NCBI RefSeq assembly: GCF_000243155.2
Contig: NC_018017.1
Coordinates: 434,001 to 498,000 of the forward strand
Source: Desulfitobacterium dehalogenans ATCC 51507
Lineage (GTDB): Bacteria; Bacillota; Desulfitobacteriia; Desulfitobacteriales; Desulfitobacteriaceae
Reading direction: 5' to 3'
Length of the DNA stretch: 64,000 nucleotides
The translations under genes and the position numbers were made by a program. A model generated the notes under the pieces. That model saw nothing but the letters and a program-made list of their open reading frames with translations, was not told the origin of the DNA and did no database searches. Shown piece by piece: positions 10,256 to 22,394 of the stretch. How positions within the stretch are numbered: the stretch's first letter is position 1; each line of letters starts with the position of its first letter.

Positions 10256-10654
10256 GTGGCAATGTCAGATCCAATTGCAGATTTCTTGACCCGCATTCGT
10301 AATGCAGGCATGGTTTATCATGATAAAGTTGAAGTACCTGCTTCCAATGTCAAGAAAGCGATTGCTGAAATCCTTAAAGAAGAGGGTTTCATCAAAGATG
10401 TTGAATATATTTCCGATAACAAACAAGGAGTCATCCGTTGTTATCTGAAATACGGCCCAAATCGTGAGCGTGTCATTACCGGACTGAAGCGTATCAGCCG
10501 TCCCGGACTGCGCGTCTATGCGAAAAAAGATGAAGTACCGAAGGTTCTCGGTGGCCTGGGCGTGGCGATTATCTCCACATCCAAAGGCGTTATGACCGAC
10601 AAGCGGGCTCGTCAAGAAGGCCTTGGCGGAGAAGTGCTCTGCTACATTTGGTAA
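10256..10654 (+). CDS. rpsH: Ribosomal protein uS8
   Basis: uS8 is a primary 16S rRNA-binding protein and, in E. coli, the repressor of the spc operon. The 132-residue product has [14 protein letters not shown] at the start, [20 protein letters not shown] in the middle and the C-terminal [10 protein letters not shown]-type block (here [18 protein letters not shown]). GTG 10256 is chosen over ATG 10262 because AGGGGG at 10241-10246 is 9 nt from the GTG. Either start gives an almost identical protein. Confidence 0.96.
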   Translation: MAMSDPIADFLTRIRNAGMVYHDKVEVPASNVKKAIAEILKEEGFIKDVEYISDNKQGVIRCYLKYGPNRERVITGLKRISRPGLRVYAKKDEVPKVLGGLGVAIISTSKGVMTDKRARQEGLGGEVLCYIW

Positions 10655-10678
10655 TCACACACTACGGAGGTGCAGAGA

Positions 10679-11233
10679 ATGTCCAGAATTGGCAAGCGGC
10701 CCATTAGTATTCCTAGTGGCGTCGACGTCAACATAGAGGGCAATGTTGTCACCGTTAAAGGACCTAAAGGAACTTTAACGAAAGAAATGCATTCACTCAT
10801 CAACATTGCCTTGGAAGAACAACAAATCGTCGTGACTCGTCCCGACGATCAGCCTCTCAGCCGCTCCTTGCATGGCTTAACCCGTACACTTGTCGCCAAC
10901 ATGGTTGAAGGTGTTACGAAAGGTTTCAGCAAGAGTCTGGATATGGTAGGGGTAGGATACCGTGCTGCGAAGCAAGGGAACAAACTCGTTCTATCGGTGG
11001 GTAAATCCCATCCCGTGGAATTGATTCCTTTCGAGGGAATCGAAGTGGAAGTCCCTGCCCAAAACAAAATCATTGTTAAAGGCATGGACAAGGAACTGGT
11101 CGGTGATTTTGCCGCCGAGATCCGTAAGGAACGTCCACCTGAGCCTTACAAAGGCAAAGGGATTAAGTATGAGAACGAAGTCGTCCGTCGTAAAGCCGGT
11201 AAGACCGGTGCCAAAAAAGGCGGTAAGAAGTAA
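10679..11233 (+). CDS. rplF: Ribosomal protein uL6
   Basis: uL6 lies near the factor-binding centre of the 50S subunit. The 184-residue protein has two tandem L6 folds and the signature region [22 protein letters not shown] near its end. It starts [15 protein letters not shown], the usual N-terminus. The frame is open from 10670, but ATG 10679 has CGGAGGTG at a good distance. It precedes rplR by 52 bp. Confidence 0.97.
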   Translation: MSRIGKRPISIPSGVDVNIEGNVVTVKGPKGTLTKEMHSLINIALEEQQIVVTRPDDQPLSRSLHGLTRTLVANMVEGVTKGFSKSLDMVGVGYRAAKQGNKLVLSVGKSHPVELIPFEGIEVEVPAQNKIIVKGMDKELVGDFAAEIRKERPPEPYKGKGIKYENEVVRRKAGKTGAKKGGKK

Positions 11234-11285
11234 GACGTAAGGCAAGGGCAAAAACTCTTGCACAAATGAAAGGAGTGAGTTTCCT

Positions 11286-11654
11286 TTGATCACGCAAATT
11301 GACCGCAAAGCAATTCGCCTGAAGAAGCATAAGCGAGTCCGGAAGAGCGTTTTCGGCACAACAGAACGTCCCCGTTTGGCTGTATTCCGGAGTCTCAATC
11401 ATATTTACGCCCAAGTGATTAACGATGATCTTGGCGTAACTTTAGCAGCAGCTTCATCCTTGGACTCCGAGTTCAAAGCTTCCGAGCTTGCTGGAGGTAA
11501 TGTTGAAGGAGCACAAAAAGTCGGCGAACTGATTGCAAAACGTGCACTGGAAAAGGGAGTTTCCAAAGTGGTTTTCGACCGTGGCGGAAACATTTACCAC
11601 GGACGGATCGCGGCTGTTGCAGAAGCAGCTCGTGAAGCCGGTCTAGAGTTCTAA
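11286..11654 (+). CDS. rplR: Ribosomal protein uL18
   Basis: uL18 binds 5S rRNA in the central protuberance. The 122-residue product has a basic N-terminus ([20 protein letters not shown]), the [15 protein letters not shown] strand and the C-terminal [20 protein letters not shown] motif. Translation begins with TTG 11286, preceded by AAAGGAGTGAG. TTG starts recur through this operon. Order and spacing to rpsE (24 bp) are standard. Confidence 0.96.
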   Translation: MITQIDRKAIRLKKHKRVRKSVFGTTERPRLAVFRSLNHIYAQVINDDLGVTLAAASSLDSEFKASELAGGNVEGAQKVGELIAKRALEKGVSKVVFDRGGNIYHGRIAAVAEAAREAGLEF

Positions 11655-11678
11655 GACACGGTAAAGGAGGGAAAATCA

Positions 11679-12179
11679 TTGGCGAAAATCGATGCGAGTA
11701 AGTTAGAGTTGACTGAAAAAGTCGTTCATATTGCCCGCGTGGCAAAAGTTGTCAAAGGGGGACGCCGTTTCAGCTTCAGCGCCCTGGTCGTCGTCGGAGA
11801 CGGCCACGGTAATGTAGGAGCTGGACTTGGTAAAGCCGGAGAGGTACCTGAAGCAATTCGCAAAGGCATTGAAGATGCTAAAAAGAATATGGTATCAGTA
11901 CCCTTGATCGGCACTACCATTCCCCATGCTATCTTAGGAAACTACGGAGCAGGATCCGTTCTGCTTAAGCCTGCAACAAAAGGTACCGGAGTTATCGCCG
12001 GCGGAGCAGTCCGTGCCGTTCTTGAAGCTGCCGGTGTATCCGATATTCTCACCAAATCCCTGGGATCTGCAAATCCTCACAACATGGTGAACGCTACGAT
12101 GGCTGCCTTAAAATCTCTGAAGCGGGCGGAAGACGTTGCTAAACTCCGCGGTAAAACCGTAGAAGAAATTCTGGGTTAG
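11679..12179 (+). CDS. rpsE: Ribosomal protein uS5
   Basis: uS5 forms part of the mRNA entry tunnel and affects decoding accuracy. The 166-residue protein has the N-terminal double-stranded RNA-binding-like domain ([20 protein letters not shown]) with the loop linked to spectinomycin binding, and the C-terminal domain with [19 protein letters not shown]. It starts with TTG 11679 after AAAGGAGGG. Its stop overlaps the ribosome-binding site of rpmD (TTAGGAGGG). Confidence 0.97.
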   Translation: MAKIDASKLELTEKVVHIARVAKVVKGGRRFSFSALVVVGDGHGNVGAGLGKAGEVPEAIRKGIEDAKKNMVSVPLIGTTIPHAILGNYGAGSVLLKPATKGTGVIAGGAVRAVLEAAGVSDILTKSLGSANPHNMVNATMAALKSLKRAEDVAKLRGKTVEEILG

Positions 12180-12190
12180 GAGGGTTGGCA

Positions 12191-12373
12191 GTGAAAATTA
12201 AAGTAACACTCGTAAAAAGCCCGATCGGGTATTCAGAAAACCAACGCAAGGTCCTCAAGTCTCTTGGCTTAGGAAAGATGGGTTCTAGTGTAGTTCATGA
12301 CGATACCCCCAATATCCAAGGGATGATCCGCAAATGCGCACACTTGGTTGCGGTGGAAAACGTCGCAGAATAA
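12191..12373 (+). CDS. rpmD: Ribosomal protein uL30
   Basis: uL30 is a small protein of the 50S subunit. The 60-residue product [18 protein letters not shown]... shows the family features K-S-P-I-G and the turn [24 protein letters not shown] at 12185 is in frame, but AGGAGG at 12178-12183 leaves only one base before it and 7 bases before GTG 12191, so the GTG is taken as the start. It lies 11 bp after rpsE. Confidence 0.95.
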   Translation: MKIKVTLVKSPIGYSENQRKVLKSLGLGKMGSSVVHDDTPNIQGMIRKCAHLVAVENVAE

Positions 12374-12391
12374 AAGGAGGTGTTGACGAGC

Positions 12392-12835
12392 ATGAAATTG
12401 CATGAACTTAAGCCTGCACAAGGTTCAACGAAAGCTCCTAAGCGTTTAGGCCGTGGAATTGGCTCCGGAACCGGTAAAACTGCCGGTAAAGGTCATAAGG
12501 GCCAAAAAGCCCGTGCCGGCGGCGGAGTACGTCCCGGTTTCGAGGGTGGCCAACAGCCTCTTTACCGCCGGATCCCCAAACGTGGCTTTACCAACATCTT
12601 CAAGAAAGAATATGTTGTGTTGAATGTCCGTGATTTGGAAGAACGCTTTGAAAATGGTGCGGTTGTCAGTTATGAGAGCCTCTTTGAAGTAGGACTCATC
12701 AAAACTGTTAAAGATGGCGTAAAGATATTGGGAACAGGAGAACTGAGCAAAGCCTTGACTGTCCAAGTGGACAAAGTCAGCAAAACCGCAGCAGATAAGA
12801 TTGTTGCTGCTGGTGGAAAAGTCGAGGTGGAATAA
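12392..12835 (+). CDS. rplO: Ribosomal protein uL15
   Basis: uL15 is a late-assembly 50S protein. The 147-residue product has the glycine- and lysine-rich N-terminal arm ([20 protein letters not shown]) and the [17 protein letters not shown] motif, then the globular C-terminal domain. ATG 12392 is chosen over an upstream in-frame codon at 12380 because AAAAGGAGGTG is correctly spaced. Its stop is separated by a single base from the ATG of secY. Confidence 0.96.
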   Translation: MKLHELKPAQGSTKAPKRLGRGIGSGTGKTAGKGHKGQKARAGGGVRPGFEGGQQPLYRRIPKRGFTNIFKKEYVVLNVRDLEERFENGAVVSYESLFEVGLIKTVKDGVKILGTGELSKALTVQVDKVSKTAADKIVAAGGKVEVE

Positions 12836-12836
12836 G

Positions 12837-15532
<2,696 letters not shown>

Positions 15533-15566
15533 GTACACCCGATAGAGTGCCGGAGGAGGGCTGAAC

Positions 15567-15785
15567 ATGTCAAAAGAAGATATTATTGAAGTTGAAGGAA
15601 AGGTCCTGGAACCATTGCCCAATGCCATGTTTTTAGTGGAATTATCCAATGGACATAAGGTATTGGCTCATGTGTCCGGGAAGATTCGCATGAATTTTAT
15701 ACGTATTCTGCCGGGGGACCGGGTCACTGTGGAGCTTTCTCCCTATGACTTATCTCGCGGACGGATCGTGTATCGGTTTAAGTAA
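15567..15785 (+). CDS. infA: Translation initiation factor IF-1
   Basis: IF-1 occupies the ribosomal A site during initiation. The 72-residue OB-fold protein [20 protein letters not shown]... has the conserved [20 protein letters not shown] and [21 protein letters not shown] blocks. CGGAGGAGG lies upstream of the ATG. It sits between map and rpmJ, the normal site at the start of the alpha operon. Length and sequence are typical. Confidence 0.98.
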   Translation: MSKEDIIEVEGKVLEPLPNAMFLVELSNGHKVLAHVSGKIRMNFIRILPGDRVTVELSPYDLSRGRIVYRFK

Positions 15786-15808
15786 AGGACCAAAGGGAGG
15801 GGATTACA

Positions 15809-15922
15809 GTGAAAGTAAGGCCTTCTGTGAAAAAAATCTGTGAAAAATGCAAGGTCATCAAGCGCCATGGCAAAGTCATGGTGATATGTGAAAACCCGAA
15901 ACACAAACAAAGGCAAGGGTAA
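15809..15922 (+). CDS. rpmJ: Ribosomal protein bL36
   Basis: bL36 is the smallest 50S protein. The 37 residues start [20 protein letters not shown] and end in the basic tail NPKHKQRQG. The ligands CEKC, a later Cys and His form the zinc ribbon of the C+ form. It starts with GTG 15809 after AAAGGGAGGGG. The gene is short and easily missed, but sequence and position after infA are diagnostic. Confidence 0.97.
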   Translation: MKVRPSVKKICEKCKVIKRHGKVMVICENPKHKQRQG

Positions 15923-16099
15923 GACAAAATGACTCACCGTTGCGCGGCTGATTGGACCTAGAGTTAGATCCAATGTAGCGGGAGCTGTCTACTTGCTTAA
16001 CTAGAGTTTGTTGCGGATGGTTTGTTTATTTGAATGAATTTAACAGCCATGGGATGTCTGTCCCAATGGTGTAACAGCTTATGGGGGTGTAAAGTTTAG

Positions 16100-16471
16100 A
16101 TGGCACGTATCGCTGGAGTAGATTTACCGCGGGAAAAACGTGTTGAAGTGGGACTGACCTATATCTATGGAATTGGGATTCCCACCGCACAAAAAATCCT
16201 CGCCAGAACCGGCGTCAACCCGGACACTCGTATTCGTGACTTATCCGAAGAGGAAGTGAACCGCCTCCGGGAAGTTATCGATAAAGAAATTAAAGTTGAA
16301 GGTGACTTGCGTCGGGAAGTATCCCTTAATATTAAGCGTCTGATGGAAATCGGCTGCTATCGTGGATTACGTCATCGTCGTGGACTTCCTGTACGGGGTC
16401 AACGTACTAAGACGAATGCTCGTACCCGTAAAGGTCCGATCAAGACTGTTGGCGCAAAACGTAAAAAGTAA
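16100..16471 (+). CDS. rpsM: Ribosomal protein uS13
   Basis: uS13 is in the 30S head and contacts P-site tRNA and the 50S bridge. The 123-residue product begins [21 protein letters not shown] and ends in the basic tail [19 protein letters not shown], with the helix-hairpin region [12 protein letters not shown] between. The preceding 177 bp hold no gene. Its ribosome-binding site is weaker than its neighbours' (GGGGGTG, about 16083-16089). Confidence 0.96.
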   Translation: MARIAGVDLPREKRVEVGLTYIYGIGIPTAQKILARTGVNPDTRIRDLSEEEVNRLREVIDKEIKVEGDLRREVSLNIKRLMEIGCYRGLRHRRGLPVRGQRTKTNARTRKGPIKTVGAKRKK

Positions 16472-16489
16472 TAAGGGGGGATTACCGAG

Positions 16490-16879
16490 ATGGCGCGTAA
16501 AGTTGTACGCACAAAACGCCGTGAGCGTAAAAATATCGCTACTGGCGTTGCCCATATTAAGTCAACATTTAACAATAGTATGGTCACCATTACCGATCCA
16601 AAAGGTAATGTGATCTCTTGGTCCAGTGCGGGAGCACTTGGCTTCAAAGGATCTCGTAAGAGCACTCCTTATGCTGCTCAAATGGCTGCCGAAACTGCTG
16701 CCAAAGCGGCAATGGAACATGGCATGAAAGAAGTTGAATGCTTTGTTAAGGGACCGGGTGCCGGCCGTGAGGCTGCTATCCGTGCTCTCCAAGCTGCCGG
16801 TTTGGAAGTTAATATGATTAAAGACGTGACGCCGATTCCGCATAACGGTTGTCGGCCTCCGAAACGTAGAAGGGTATAA
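16490..16879 (+). CDS. rpsK: Ribosomal protein uS11
   Basis: uS11 lies on the 30S platform near the mRNA exit. The 129-residue product has [19 protein letters not shown], the [19 protein letters not shown] block and the C-terminal [18 protein letters not shown]. The Asn-Gly in PHNG is a known site of isoaspartate formation in E. coli S11. AAGGGGGG precedes the ATG. It lies 18 bp after rpsM and 12 bp before rpsD. Confidence 0.97.
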   Translation: MARKVVRTKRRERKNIATGVAHIKSTFNNSMVTITDPKGNVISWSSAGALGFKGSRKSTPYAAQMAAETAAKAAMEHGMKEVECFVKGPGAGREAAIRALQAAGLEVNMIKDVTPIPHNGCRPPKRRRV

Positions 16880-16891
16880 GGAGGTGTCATC

Positions 16892-17518
16892 ATGGCAAGA
16901 TATACAGGACCTGTTTGTCGTTTATGTCGCCGGGAAGGTATGAAGCTCTTCCTTAAGGGAGATCGTTGCTATACAGGCAAGTGCGCGATTGATCGTCGTG
17001 CCTATGCCCCTGGTCAACACGGCCAAAGCCGTGGCAAGAAGCCAACTGAATATGGTATTCAGTTGCGTGAAAAACAAAAAGTTCGCCGGATCTATGGCGT
17101 TCAGGAAAAACAATTCCGCAGCTACTACGATAAGGCCAACCGTCAAAAAGGGATCGTGGGTGAAAATCTCCTTCGTCTCTTAGAGCGCCGCCTTGACAAT
17201 GTTGTATTCCAACTGGGATTCGCTACATCCCGTCCGGAAGCTCGTCAACTGGTGCGTCATGGTCACTTTACCGTCAATGGCCGCCGTGTTGATATTCCTT
17301 CCTTCCTCGTTCGTGTTGGGGACATCGTTGGTGTCAAAGAAGGCAGCAAGTCTTCACCACGCATGAAGGAAATCCTATCCTCTTTGGATCGGACTCCACC
17401 GAAATGGATGAGCTTGGATGCTAATGCTGCAACCGGAACAATCATCGCACTACCTGATCGAGAAGATATTCAACTGCCCATCCAAGAACATCTTATTGTT
17501 GAAAAATACTCCCGTTAA
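16892..17518 (+). CDS. rpsD: Ribosomal protein uS4, zinc form
   Basis: uS4 starts 30S body assembly and in many bacteria regulates the alpha operon. The 208-residue protein has an N-terminal cluster CRLCRREG...CYTGKC that supplies four cysteines for zinc, the [15 protein letters not shown] block, and an S4 RNA-binding domain ([20 protein letters not shown]). ATAAGGAGGTGTC lies before the ATG. In Bacillus rpsD is elsewhere, whereas in this lineage it is kept between rpsK and rpoA. Confidence 0.97.
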   Translation: MARYTGPVCRLCRREGMKLFLKGDRCYTGKCAIDRRAYAPGQHGQSRGKKPTEYGIQLREKQKVRRIYGVQEKQFRSYYDKANRQKGIVGENLLRLLERRLDNVVFQLGFATSRPEARQLVRHGHFTVNGRRVDIPSFLVRVGDIVGVKEGSKSSPRMKEILSSLDRTPPKWMSLDANAATGTIIALPDREDIQLPIQEHLIVEKYSR

Positions 17519-17578
17519 TAATCATGAGCTTAGGATGGCTTGTTGATATCAAGTTCCCGAGAAAGAAGGTGCATTCCG

Positions 17579-18526
17579 ATGTTAGAAATCGAGAAGCCCA
17601 AGATTGAATGTGTCGAACGTACAGACGATAATTCTTATGCTAAATTTGTCGTTGAGCCTCTCGAAAGGGGATATGGAATTACCCTGGGTAACTCCTTGAG
17701 AAGAATTCTTCTCTCCTCTCTTCCAGGGACGGCAGTCACATCAGTAAAAATCGAAGGGGTACTCCACGAGTTTTCTACTGTACCAGGGGTTTTGGAAGAT
17801 GTTACAGACATCATTCTCAACCTCAAGAGCCTTGCTATAAAAGGACATACGGATGAACCCAAAGTTCTCCGTCTGGAAGCCGAAGGGGAAGGAGTCATCA
17901 AGGCCGGCGACATCATTACTGATGCAGATATTGAAATTCTCAATCCGGACTTGAAGATTGCAACTTTGGATAAGGATGGTCGTCTCTTCATGGAGATGAC
18001 TGCCGAAAGAGGACGGGGCTATGTTTCGGCTGATAAGAACAAAAAGCCAGACCAAGCCATCGGAATCATTCCCATCGACTCCATCTTCGCACCCATCTAT
18101 AAGGTCAATTATACCGTTGAGGACACTCGTGTCGGAATGGTCACAGACTATGACAGGCTTACCCTGGAAGTCTGGTCCAACGGCAGTATCACACCGGAAG
18201 AAGCGACCAGCCTGGCTGCGAAAATTCTTAGTGAGCATTTGCGTCTCTTCATCGGCCTCACCGACAAGCTCAATAATGTTGAGATCATGGTAGAGAAAGA
18301 AGAAGAAGCGAAAGACAAAATCCTGGAGATGACGATTGAAGATCTTGACCTCTCAGTCCGCTCTTACAATTGTCTGAAACGGGCCGGCATTAACTCAGTA
18401 GAAGAACTGACCCAGAAGACGGAAGAGGATATGATCAAGGTGCGTAATCTCGGTCGTAAATCCTTGGAAGAAGTGGAGTCTAAGTTAAGAGAGCTCGGCT
18501 TGGGGTTCCGCAAAGCCGATGACTAA
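17579..18526 (+). CDS. rpoA: RNA polymerase alpha subunit
   Basis: Alpha forms the dimer on which RNA polymerase assembles; its C-terminal domain contacts UP elements and activators. The 315-residue product has the N-terminal dimerisation domain ([20 protein letters not shown]) and the C-terminal domain with [20 protein letters not shown] and [11 protein letters not shown]. The frame opens at 17540, but ATG 17579 gives the family start [10 protein letters not shown] and follows AAGAAGGTG. It is followed by rplQ. Confidence 0.98.
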   Translation: MLEIEKPKIECVERTDDNSYAKFVVEPLERGYGITLGNSLRRILLSSLPGTAVTSVKIEGVLHEFSTVPGVLEDVTDIILNLKSLAIKGHTDEPKVLRLEAEGEGVIKAGDIITDADIEILNPDLKIATLDKDGRLFMEMTAERGRGYVSADKNKKPDQAIGIIPIDSIFAPIYKVNYTVEDTRVGMVTDYDRLTLEVWSNGSITPEEATSLAAKILSEHLRLFIGLTDKLNNVEIMVEKEEEAKDKILEMTIEDLDLSVRSYNCLKRAGINSVEELTQKTEEDMIKVRNLGRKSLEEVESKLRELGLGFRKADD

Positions 18527-18552
18527 TTCGGTGCAAAAGGAGGGGAACAACA

Positions 18553-18891
18553 TTGGCTTACCGTAAATTGGGAAGAAACATGGGTCACAGAGGCGCAATG
18601 CTTCGCAACCTAGCGACCTCCCTTTTAAAACACGAGCGCATCCAAACCACAGAAGCCCGTGCCAAAGAGGTAAACGCGATTGCTGAGAAGATGATCACTC
18701 TCGGCAAACAAGGGGATCTCGCAGCACGCAGACATGCTCTGTCTTACCTGTTGGAAGAAGATGTCGTTACCAAACTGTTTACAGAAATTGCTCCAAAGTA
18801 TGCTGAGCGCCAAGGTGGATATACCCGGATCGTTAAAGTCGGGCCTCGCCGCGGAGACGCTGCAGAAATGGTTCTTATTGAACTCGTCTAG
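18553..18891 (+). CDS. rplQ: Ribosomal protein bL17
   Basis: bL17 is a 50S protein near the tunnel exit. The 112-residue product starts [20 protein letters not shown] and has [19 protein letters not shown] and [22 protein letters not shown] at its end. The start is TTG 18553 after AAAGGAGGGG. It is the last gene of the ribosomal cluster and is followed by a strong terminator. Confidence 0.97.
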   Translation: MAYRKLGRNMGHRGAMLRNLATSLLKHERIQTTEARAKEVNAIAEKMITLGKQGDLAARRHALSYLLEEDVVTKLFTEIAPKYAERQGGYTRIVKVGPRRGDAAEMVLIELV

Positions 18892-18922
18892 TGATAGATT
18901 AACATGATTCTTGGTCTCTATG

Positions 18923-18955
18923 AAAAAAGCCAGGCTATATTAAGCCTGGCTTTTT
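18923..18955 (+). terminator. Terminator of the ribosomal operon
   Basis: AGCCAGGCT (18928-18936) pairs perfectly with AGCCTGGCT (18943-18951) around a six-base loop. A run of A precedes it and TTTTT ends the element, so it may work on both strands. It lies 32 bp after rplQ. Confidence 0.93.
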
Positions 18956-19001
18956 GCGTTCTCGTTCGATTATGCTGCTCTGAAAAAGGCCCGAAAAGCT
19001 G

Positions 19002-19379
19002 ATTCTCCAGGATTTTGCTTTACACCGTTTGCTCCATAAGCTGCGCGGACAAAACTAACGCTCAAGCTCTCCGCTCCGAAAGGACCTACGCCGCTAAGTC
19101 CTTCTCTGTGGCGTGGCGGCTTGGGCGAAACCCTCATCCGGGTTTCGTCCGGCCAAATCGCTCCTCGAAAGCACTGCTTTCGCACTTGTGCTCAATGGCC
19201 GGTTGGAAACGTCCTGTTTCCAACCTTTCTCCGCTGCGTGCTTTTCGCGAAGTTTTGTTTCCGCTCGCTTAAATTCGCTCACTTTTAGAGTACGTGAGTC
19301 TCCGATCAAGAAACCTTCCAGTGGAAGGTTTCAGGAGATCACGCCCGAAGGTGCGTTGTGCGTAAAGCTACACGACCCG
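19002..19379. repeat. Structured dispersed repeat, copy A
   Basis: The gap 18892-19504 has no credible gene. From about 19002 to 19379 it matches 43626-44133 in two blocks. Block 1 starts TCTCCAGGATTTTGCTTT and includes the hairpin GGTTGGAAACG-TCC-TGTTTCCAACC (about 19201-19225). Block 2 (19292-19379) matches 86 of 88 bases of the other copy. In block 2 GTGA and TCTCC pair with GGAGA and TCAC around an inner 11-bp hairpin (GAAACCTTCCA with TGGAAGGTTTC). The high structure and lack of coding suggest a structured RNA or a non-autonomous mobile element. Resemblance to right ends of IS200/IS605-type elements is from memory and unproven. Confidence 0.7.
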
Positions 19380-19413
19380 AGACGTTTTCCATCCTCAGCA
19401 GAAACGCTATTAA

Positions 19414-19427
19414 GTGATTGTAATCAC
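19414..19427. promoter_or_regulatory. CRP/FNR-type palindrome
   Basis: GTGATTGTAATCAC is a perfect 6-bp inverted repeat with a two-base centre. It fits the TGAT-N4-ATCA half-sites used by the FNR/CRP family. It lies 78 bp before the start of the polyferredoxin gene at 19505, a plausible distance for activation at a promoter in 19430-19480. Anaerobic control is inferred. Confidence 0.5.
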
Positions 19428-19504
19428 ACTTTGGTATGGAATTTTTAAGTAAAATGAGATGTGTGAAAAAACTTGAGTAAAGATTGTGAAGAAGGATGGA
19501 CAGT

Positions 19505-20548
19505 ATGAATATTAAAAAGAGAAAAATAACCGGATTGAACCTGCTCAATCAAGACCGGGCACCCCTGGAGCGGAGGGCGGTGCAGTTTTTATTTGTGTTG
19601 GTTATTTTGTTTATCGGCATTCAATTCATTCGATTTGTCAACTCTTATGCCGATCCTAGCGCCACCGTGCTGGTCCACCGGCCGGCCGGAGTGGAGGCTT
19701 TTCTGCCCATTAGTGCCTTGGTAGCTCTGAAATCCTGGCTGTATACAGGGATATTTGATAGTATTCATCCTGCGGGACTTGTCATCTTATTATTGGCTAT
19801 GGCCCTTTCTCTTGTATTCAAACGGAGCTTCTGCTCTTGGATCTGTCCCATTGGCACCTTATCCGAGGGATTGGCTATCATCGGGAGGAAGCTTTTGGGC
19901 AGGAATTTTGTTCTTCCTCGTTGGCTGGATTATCCTTTGCGTTCTCTGAAATATATTCTTCTCAGCTTTTTCATGGCCTTTATCCTGATCTTCATGGATG
20001 GCCCCAGTGCCTATGGTTTTCTGCAGACTCCTTATAATATGATCGCTGATGTTAAAATGCTGGATTTTTTTAAAAACCTTACCGTGACGGGCATGACCGT
20101 TATTACAGTTCTTGCTTTGCTTTCGGCAGTTATCCAGAACTTCTGGTGCAGATATCTTTGTCCCTATGGTGCGCTGATGAGCCTGCTCAGTATTTTCAGC
20201 CCTTGGAAGATCCGTAGAAATGGGGATACATGCATCTCATGCCAAAAATGTACGGCAGTCTGTCCTAATCAACTCAAAGTAGCTAAAGCAAAAGATATTT
20301 TGTCACCGGAGTGCTCAGGGTGTCTGAACTGTGTTAAGAGTTGTCCGGTAAAAGGGACCTTGGAATTCAGCTCCCCTCCATTCAGCAGTAAGAGACTGGC
20401 CTTCGACCCCAAAAGGGCGGCTATCATTCTTGTCGTGACCTGGTTTATGGTAGTTGGGGTTGCAAAGTTCACGGGACATTGGGAAAGCAGTATCCCTCCG
20501 GAAATGTATAGGATCCTGATTCCTCAAGCGGAGCAATTTAATCATTAG
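19505..20548 (+). CDS. Membrane polyferredoxin, NapH/CcoG-like
   Basis: The 347-residue protein is a cytoplasmic-membrane iron-sulfur protein of the NapH/NosR/YccM type, a group that passes electrons between the quinone pool or ferredoxins and reductases. It has about five membrane segments (first about residues 25-45). Two CxxxCP motifs occur in membrane-near loops (CSWICPIGTL, CRYLCPYGAL). Two 4Fe-4S ferredoxin motifs follow, CISCQKCTAVCPN and CSGCLNCVKSCPV, then a C-terminal membrane segment. ATG 19505 is chosen over 19496 because AAGAAGGA is 8 nt upstream. It stands alone between a repeat and a terminator, so its redox partner is not evident. Confidence 0.85.
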   Translation: MNIKKRKITGLNLLNQDRAPLERRAVQFLFVLVILFIGIQFIRFVNSYADPSATVLVHRPAGVEAFLPISALVALKSWLYTGIFDSIHPAGLVILLLAMALSLVFKRSFCSWICPIGTLSEGLAIIGRKLLGRNFVLPRWLDYPLRSLKYILLSFFMAFILIFMDGPSAYGFLQTPYNMIADVKMLDFFKNLTVTGMTVITVLALLSAVIQNFWCRYLCPYGALMSLLSIFSPWKIRRNGDTCISCQKCTAVCPNQLKVAKAKDILSPECSGCLNCVKSCPVKGTLEFSSPPFSSKRLAFDPKRAAIILVVTWFMVVGVAKFTGHWESSIPPEMYRILIPQAEQFNH

Positions 20549-20555
20549 GAGAAGC

Positions 20556-20583
20556 AGGAAGGCTTTTAGGCCTTCCTTTTTAT
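20556..20583 (+). terminator. Terminator after polyferredoxin gene
   Basis: AGGAAGGC pairs with GCCTTCCT around TTTTAG, followed by TTTTTAT. It begins 8 bases after the stop codon of the polyferredoxin gene. Confidence 0.9.
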
Positions 20584-20725
20584 TCTCTTCATCATTTCGA
20601 GCAGCAGGACTTGCCTGACCTTCAAAGAATAAATCGTTTTTCCAAATACTTAAGAAATAATATAGCATAGCTGAATTTTCCTTAGATCAGTCTAAAGTTT
20701 TATAATGTAGAAAAAATTTAGATTA

Positions 20726-20753
20726 TTGACAGAATTCTATTGAGTGATAGAAT
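20726..20753 (+). promoter_or_regulatory. Sigma-A promoter of peptide ABC operon
   Basis: TTGACA (20726-20731) and TAGAAT (20748-20753) are separated by 16 bp. Transcription would start near 20760, about 37 nt before the start of the binding-protein gene. Confidence 0.75.
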
Positions 20754-20796
20754 AAAATAAGGTCAACTAATATATAACAAGAAGGGGAGAAAGAAG

Positions 20797-22377
20797 TTGA
20801 AAAAAGGAAAACGGTTTATCGCCCTTGCCCTCACGGCGCTTCTAGTCAGCGTTTCCATTGCTGGCTGCGGCGGAAGCAGTGCAAGTACCGGCGGCTCTGG
20901 TTCAGGAGAAAAAGTGGACAAAGCAAAGGAAACCCTAATCTATGCTCAGGGTGCTGAGCCAAGAGGACTCGACCCAGCCCTTGTCGATGATGGTGAATCG
21001 GCGAAGGTCATGATCAATATTTATGAGGGCCTCTTGCAGTACAACAAGGATTCAACAAAAGTTGAGCCTTCTTTGGCGAAAAGCTGGGATGTAAGTCCCG
21101 ATGGTCTTGCTTACACTTTCTATCTTCAAGAGGGGGTCAAGTTCCATGACGGTACAGACTTCAATGCTGAAGCTGTAAAATTCAATATCGACCGTCAAAT
21201 CCCACCCCAAGCCACTCCAGACATGGCTTATGGTTCTTTTGTTTATGGATCGGTTAAGAATGTAGAAGTTGTAGATACCTACACCGTTAAAATCAATTTG
21301 ACTGATCCCAGCACTCCTTTCCTCAATAACCTGGCAATGGTTATGAGTGCTCCCATGGTTAGCCCCAAGGCCCTACAGGATAATAACAACAATGTGAACC
21401 AAGCCCCTGTAGGAACCGGTCCATACAAATTTGTGAGCTGGGCAAAAGATGAAAACATCGTTTTAGTTCGCAGTGATGAATATTGGGGCGATAAGGCATT
21501 GACCAAGAATGTCATTTTCAAATTCATTAAAGACAATTCTGCACGTGTGATTGCCTTAAATAACGGTGAAGCAGATATGATCGATGGAATTGATGCCACC
21601 GTCGTTGATCAGATCACCGGCGCAGGAAATAAGGTCTTCCAAGCTCCCGGGATGAATACCAATTACATGGCTTATAACACTTCAAGAGCACCTTTTAATG
21701 ATGCTAAGGTCCGCAAGGCTATTTCTCAAGCCATTAATGTCCCGGAATTGGTCACTAGTCTCTATCAAGGCTATTCCGAGACCGCAACCTCCATTCTTCC
21801 TACCTTTATGGAAGGGTATGACCCAAGCATCGCTCAAGTTTCCTACGATCCTACGGCATCTGCAGAAGCTCTCAAGGCTGCCGGAGTAACAAAGGTTCAT
21901 ATCATCACCTATACCAATCCCAGACCTTATAATGCGGCTACCGGTCAGGCACTGGCTGAAGCAATTCAAGGTTATCTCTCCAAAGTCAATGTAACCGTTA
22001 CCATCGATTCCTTTGACTGGACTACTTATAAAGAGAAAGTTAAAGCGGGAGATTATGATATTTGCTTCTATGGTTGGATCGGGGATAACGGGGACCCTGA
22101 CAACTTTATGTATCTGTTGGCTCATGAAGACCCGACTATGAACGTAGCCCGTTACAATAATCCTGAATTTAACAACCTGATTAAAGAAGGAATTAAAGCT
22201 CCTGCAGGTGAAGGGCGCAATAAGATTTACACCGAGCTGGAGAAGATTGCGGCTGAAGACGCAGCATGGCTCCCCATTTCCCATGCTCAGACCCTTGCAG
22301 CGTACAGACCAAATGTCCAAAACTTCTTATATCACGTAACTGGTGTTACCCCGTTTGCCGGAGTATCCAAGCAATAA
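20797..22377 (+). CDS. Peptide ABC transporter substrate-binding lipoprotein
   Basis: This is the extracytoplasmic binding protein of a DppA/OppA-type (SBP family 5) importer. The 526-residue precursor has a signal peptide with the lipobox IAGC (Cys24), then a Gly/Ser-rich linker and the family body, with AKSWDVSPDGLAYTFYLQ and GTGPYKFVSW as signature-like blocks. It starts with TTG 20797 after GAAGGGGAGAAAG. The ligand could be dipeptides, oligopeptides or nickel chelates; sequence alone does not decide. Two hairpins separate it from the permease genes, which may let it be made in excess over them. Confidence 0.93.
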   Translation: MKKGKRFIALALTALLVSVSIAGCGGSSASTGGSGSGEKVDKAKETLIYAQGAEPRGLDPALVDDGESAKVMINIYEGLLQYNKDSTKVEPSLAKSWDVSPDGLAYTFYLQEGVKFHDGTDFNAEAVKFNIDRQIPPQATPDMAYGSFVYGSVKNVEVVDTYTVKINLTDPSTPFLNNLAMVMSAPMVSPKALQDNNNNVNQAPVGTGPYKFVSWAKDENIVLVRSDEYWGDKALTKNVIFKFIKDNSARVIALNNGEADMIDGIDATVVDQITGAGNKVFQAPGMNTNYMAYNTSRAPFNDAKVRKAISQAINVPELVTSLYQGYSETATSILPTFMEGYDPSIAQVSYDPTASAEALKAAGVTKVHIITYTNPRPYNAATGQALAEAIQGYLSKVNVTVTIDSFDWTTYKEKVKAGDYDICFYGWIGDNGDPDNFMYLLAHEDPTMNVARYNNPEFNNLIKEGIKAPAGEGRNKIYTELEKIAAEDAAWLPISHAQTLAAYRPNVQNFLYHVTGVTPFAGVSKQ

Positions 22378-22394
22378 AAAGAGTAGGCTGCCGA

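Noticed and set aside
18970-19448. Several 70-110 codon frames on both strands after rplQ
   Set aside because: They fall in structured repeat A; the frames are not kept in copy B, so they are chance openings in GC-rich hairpins.
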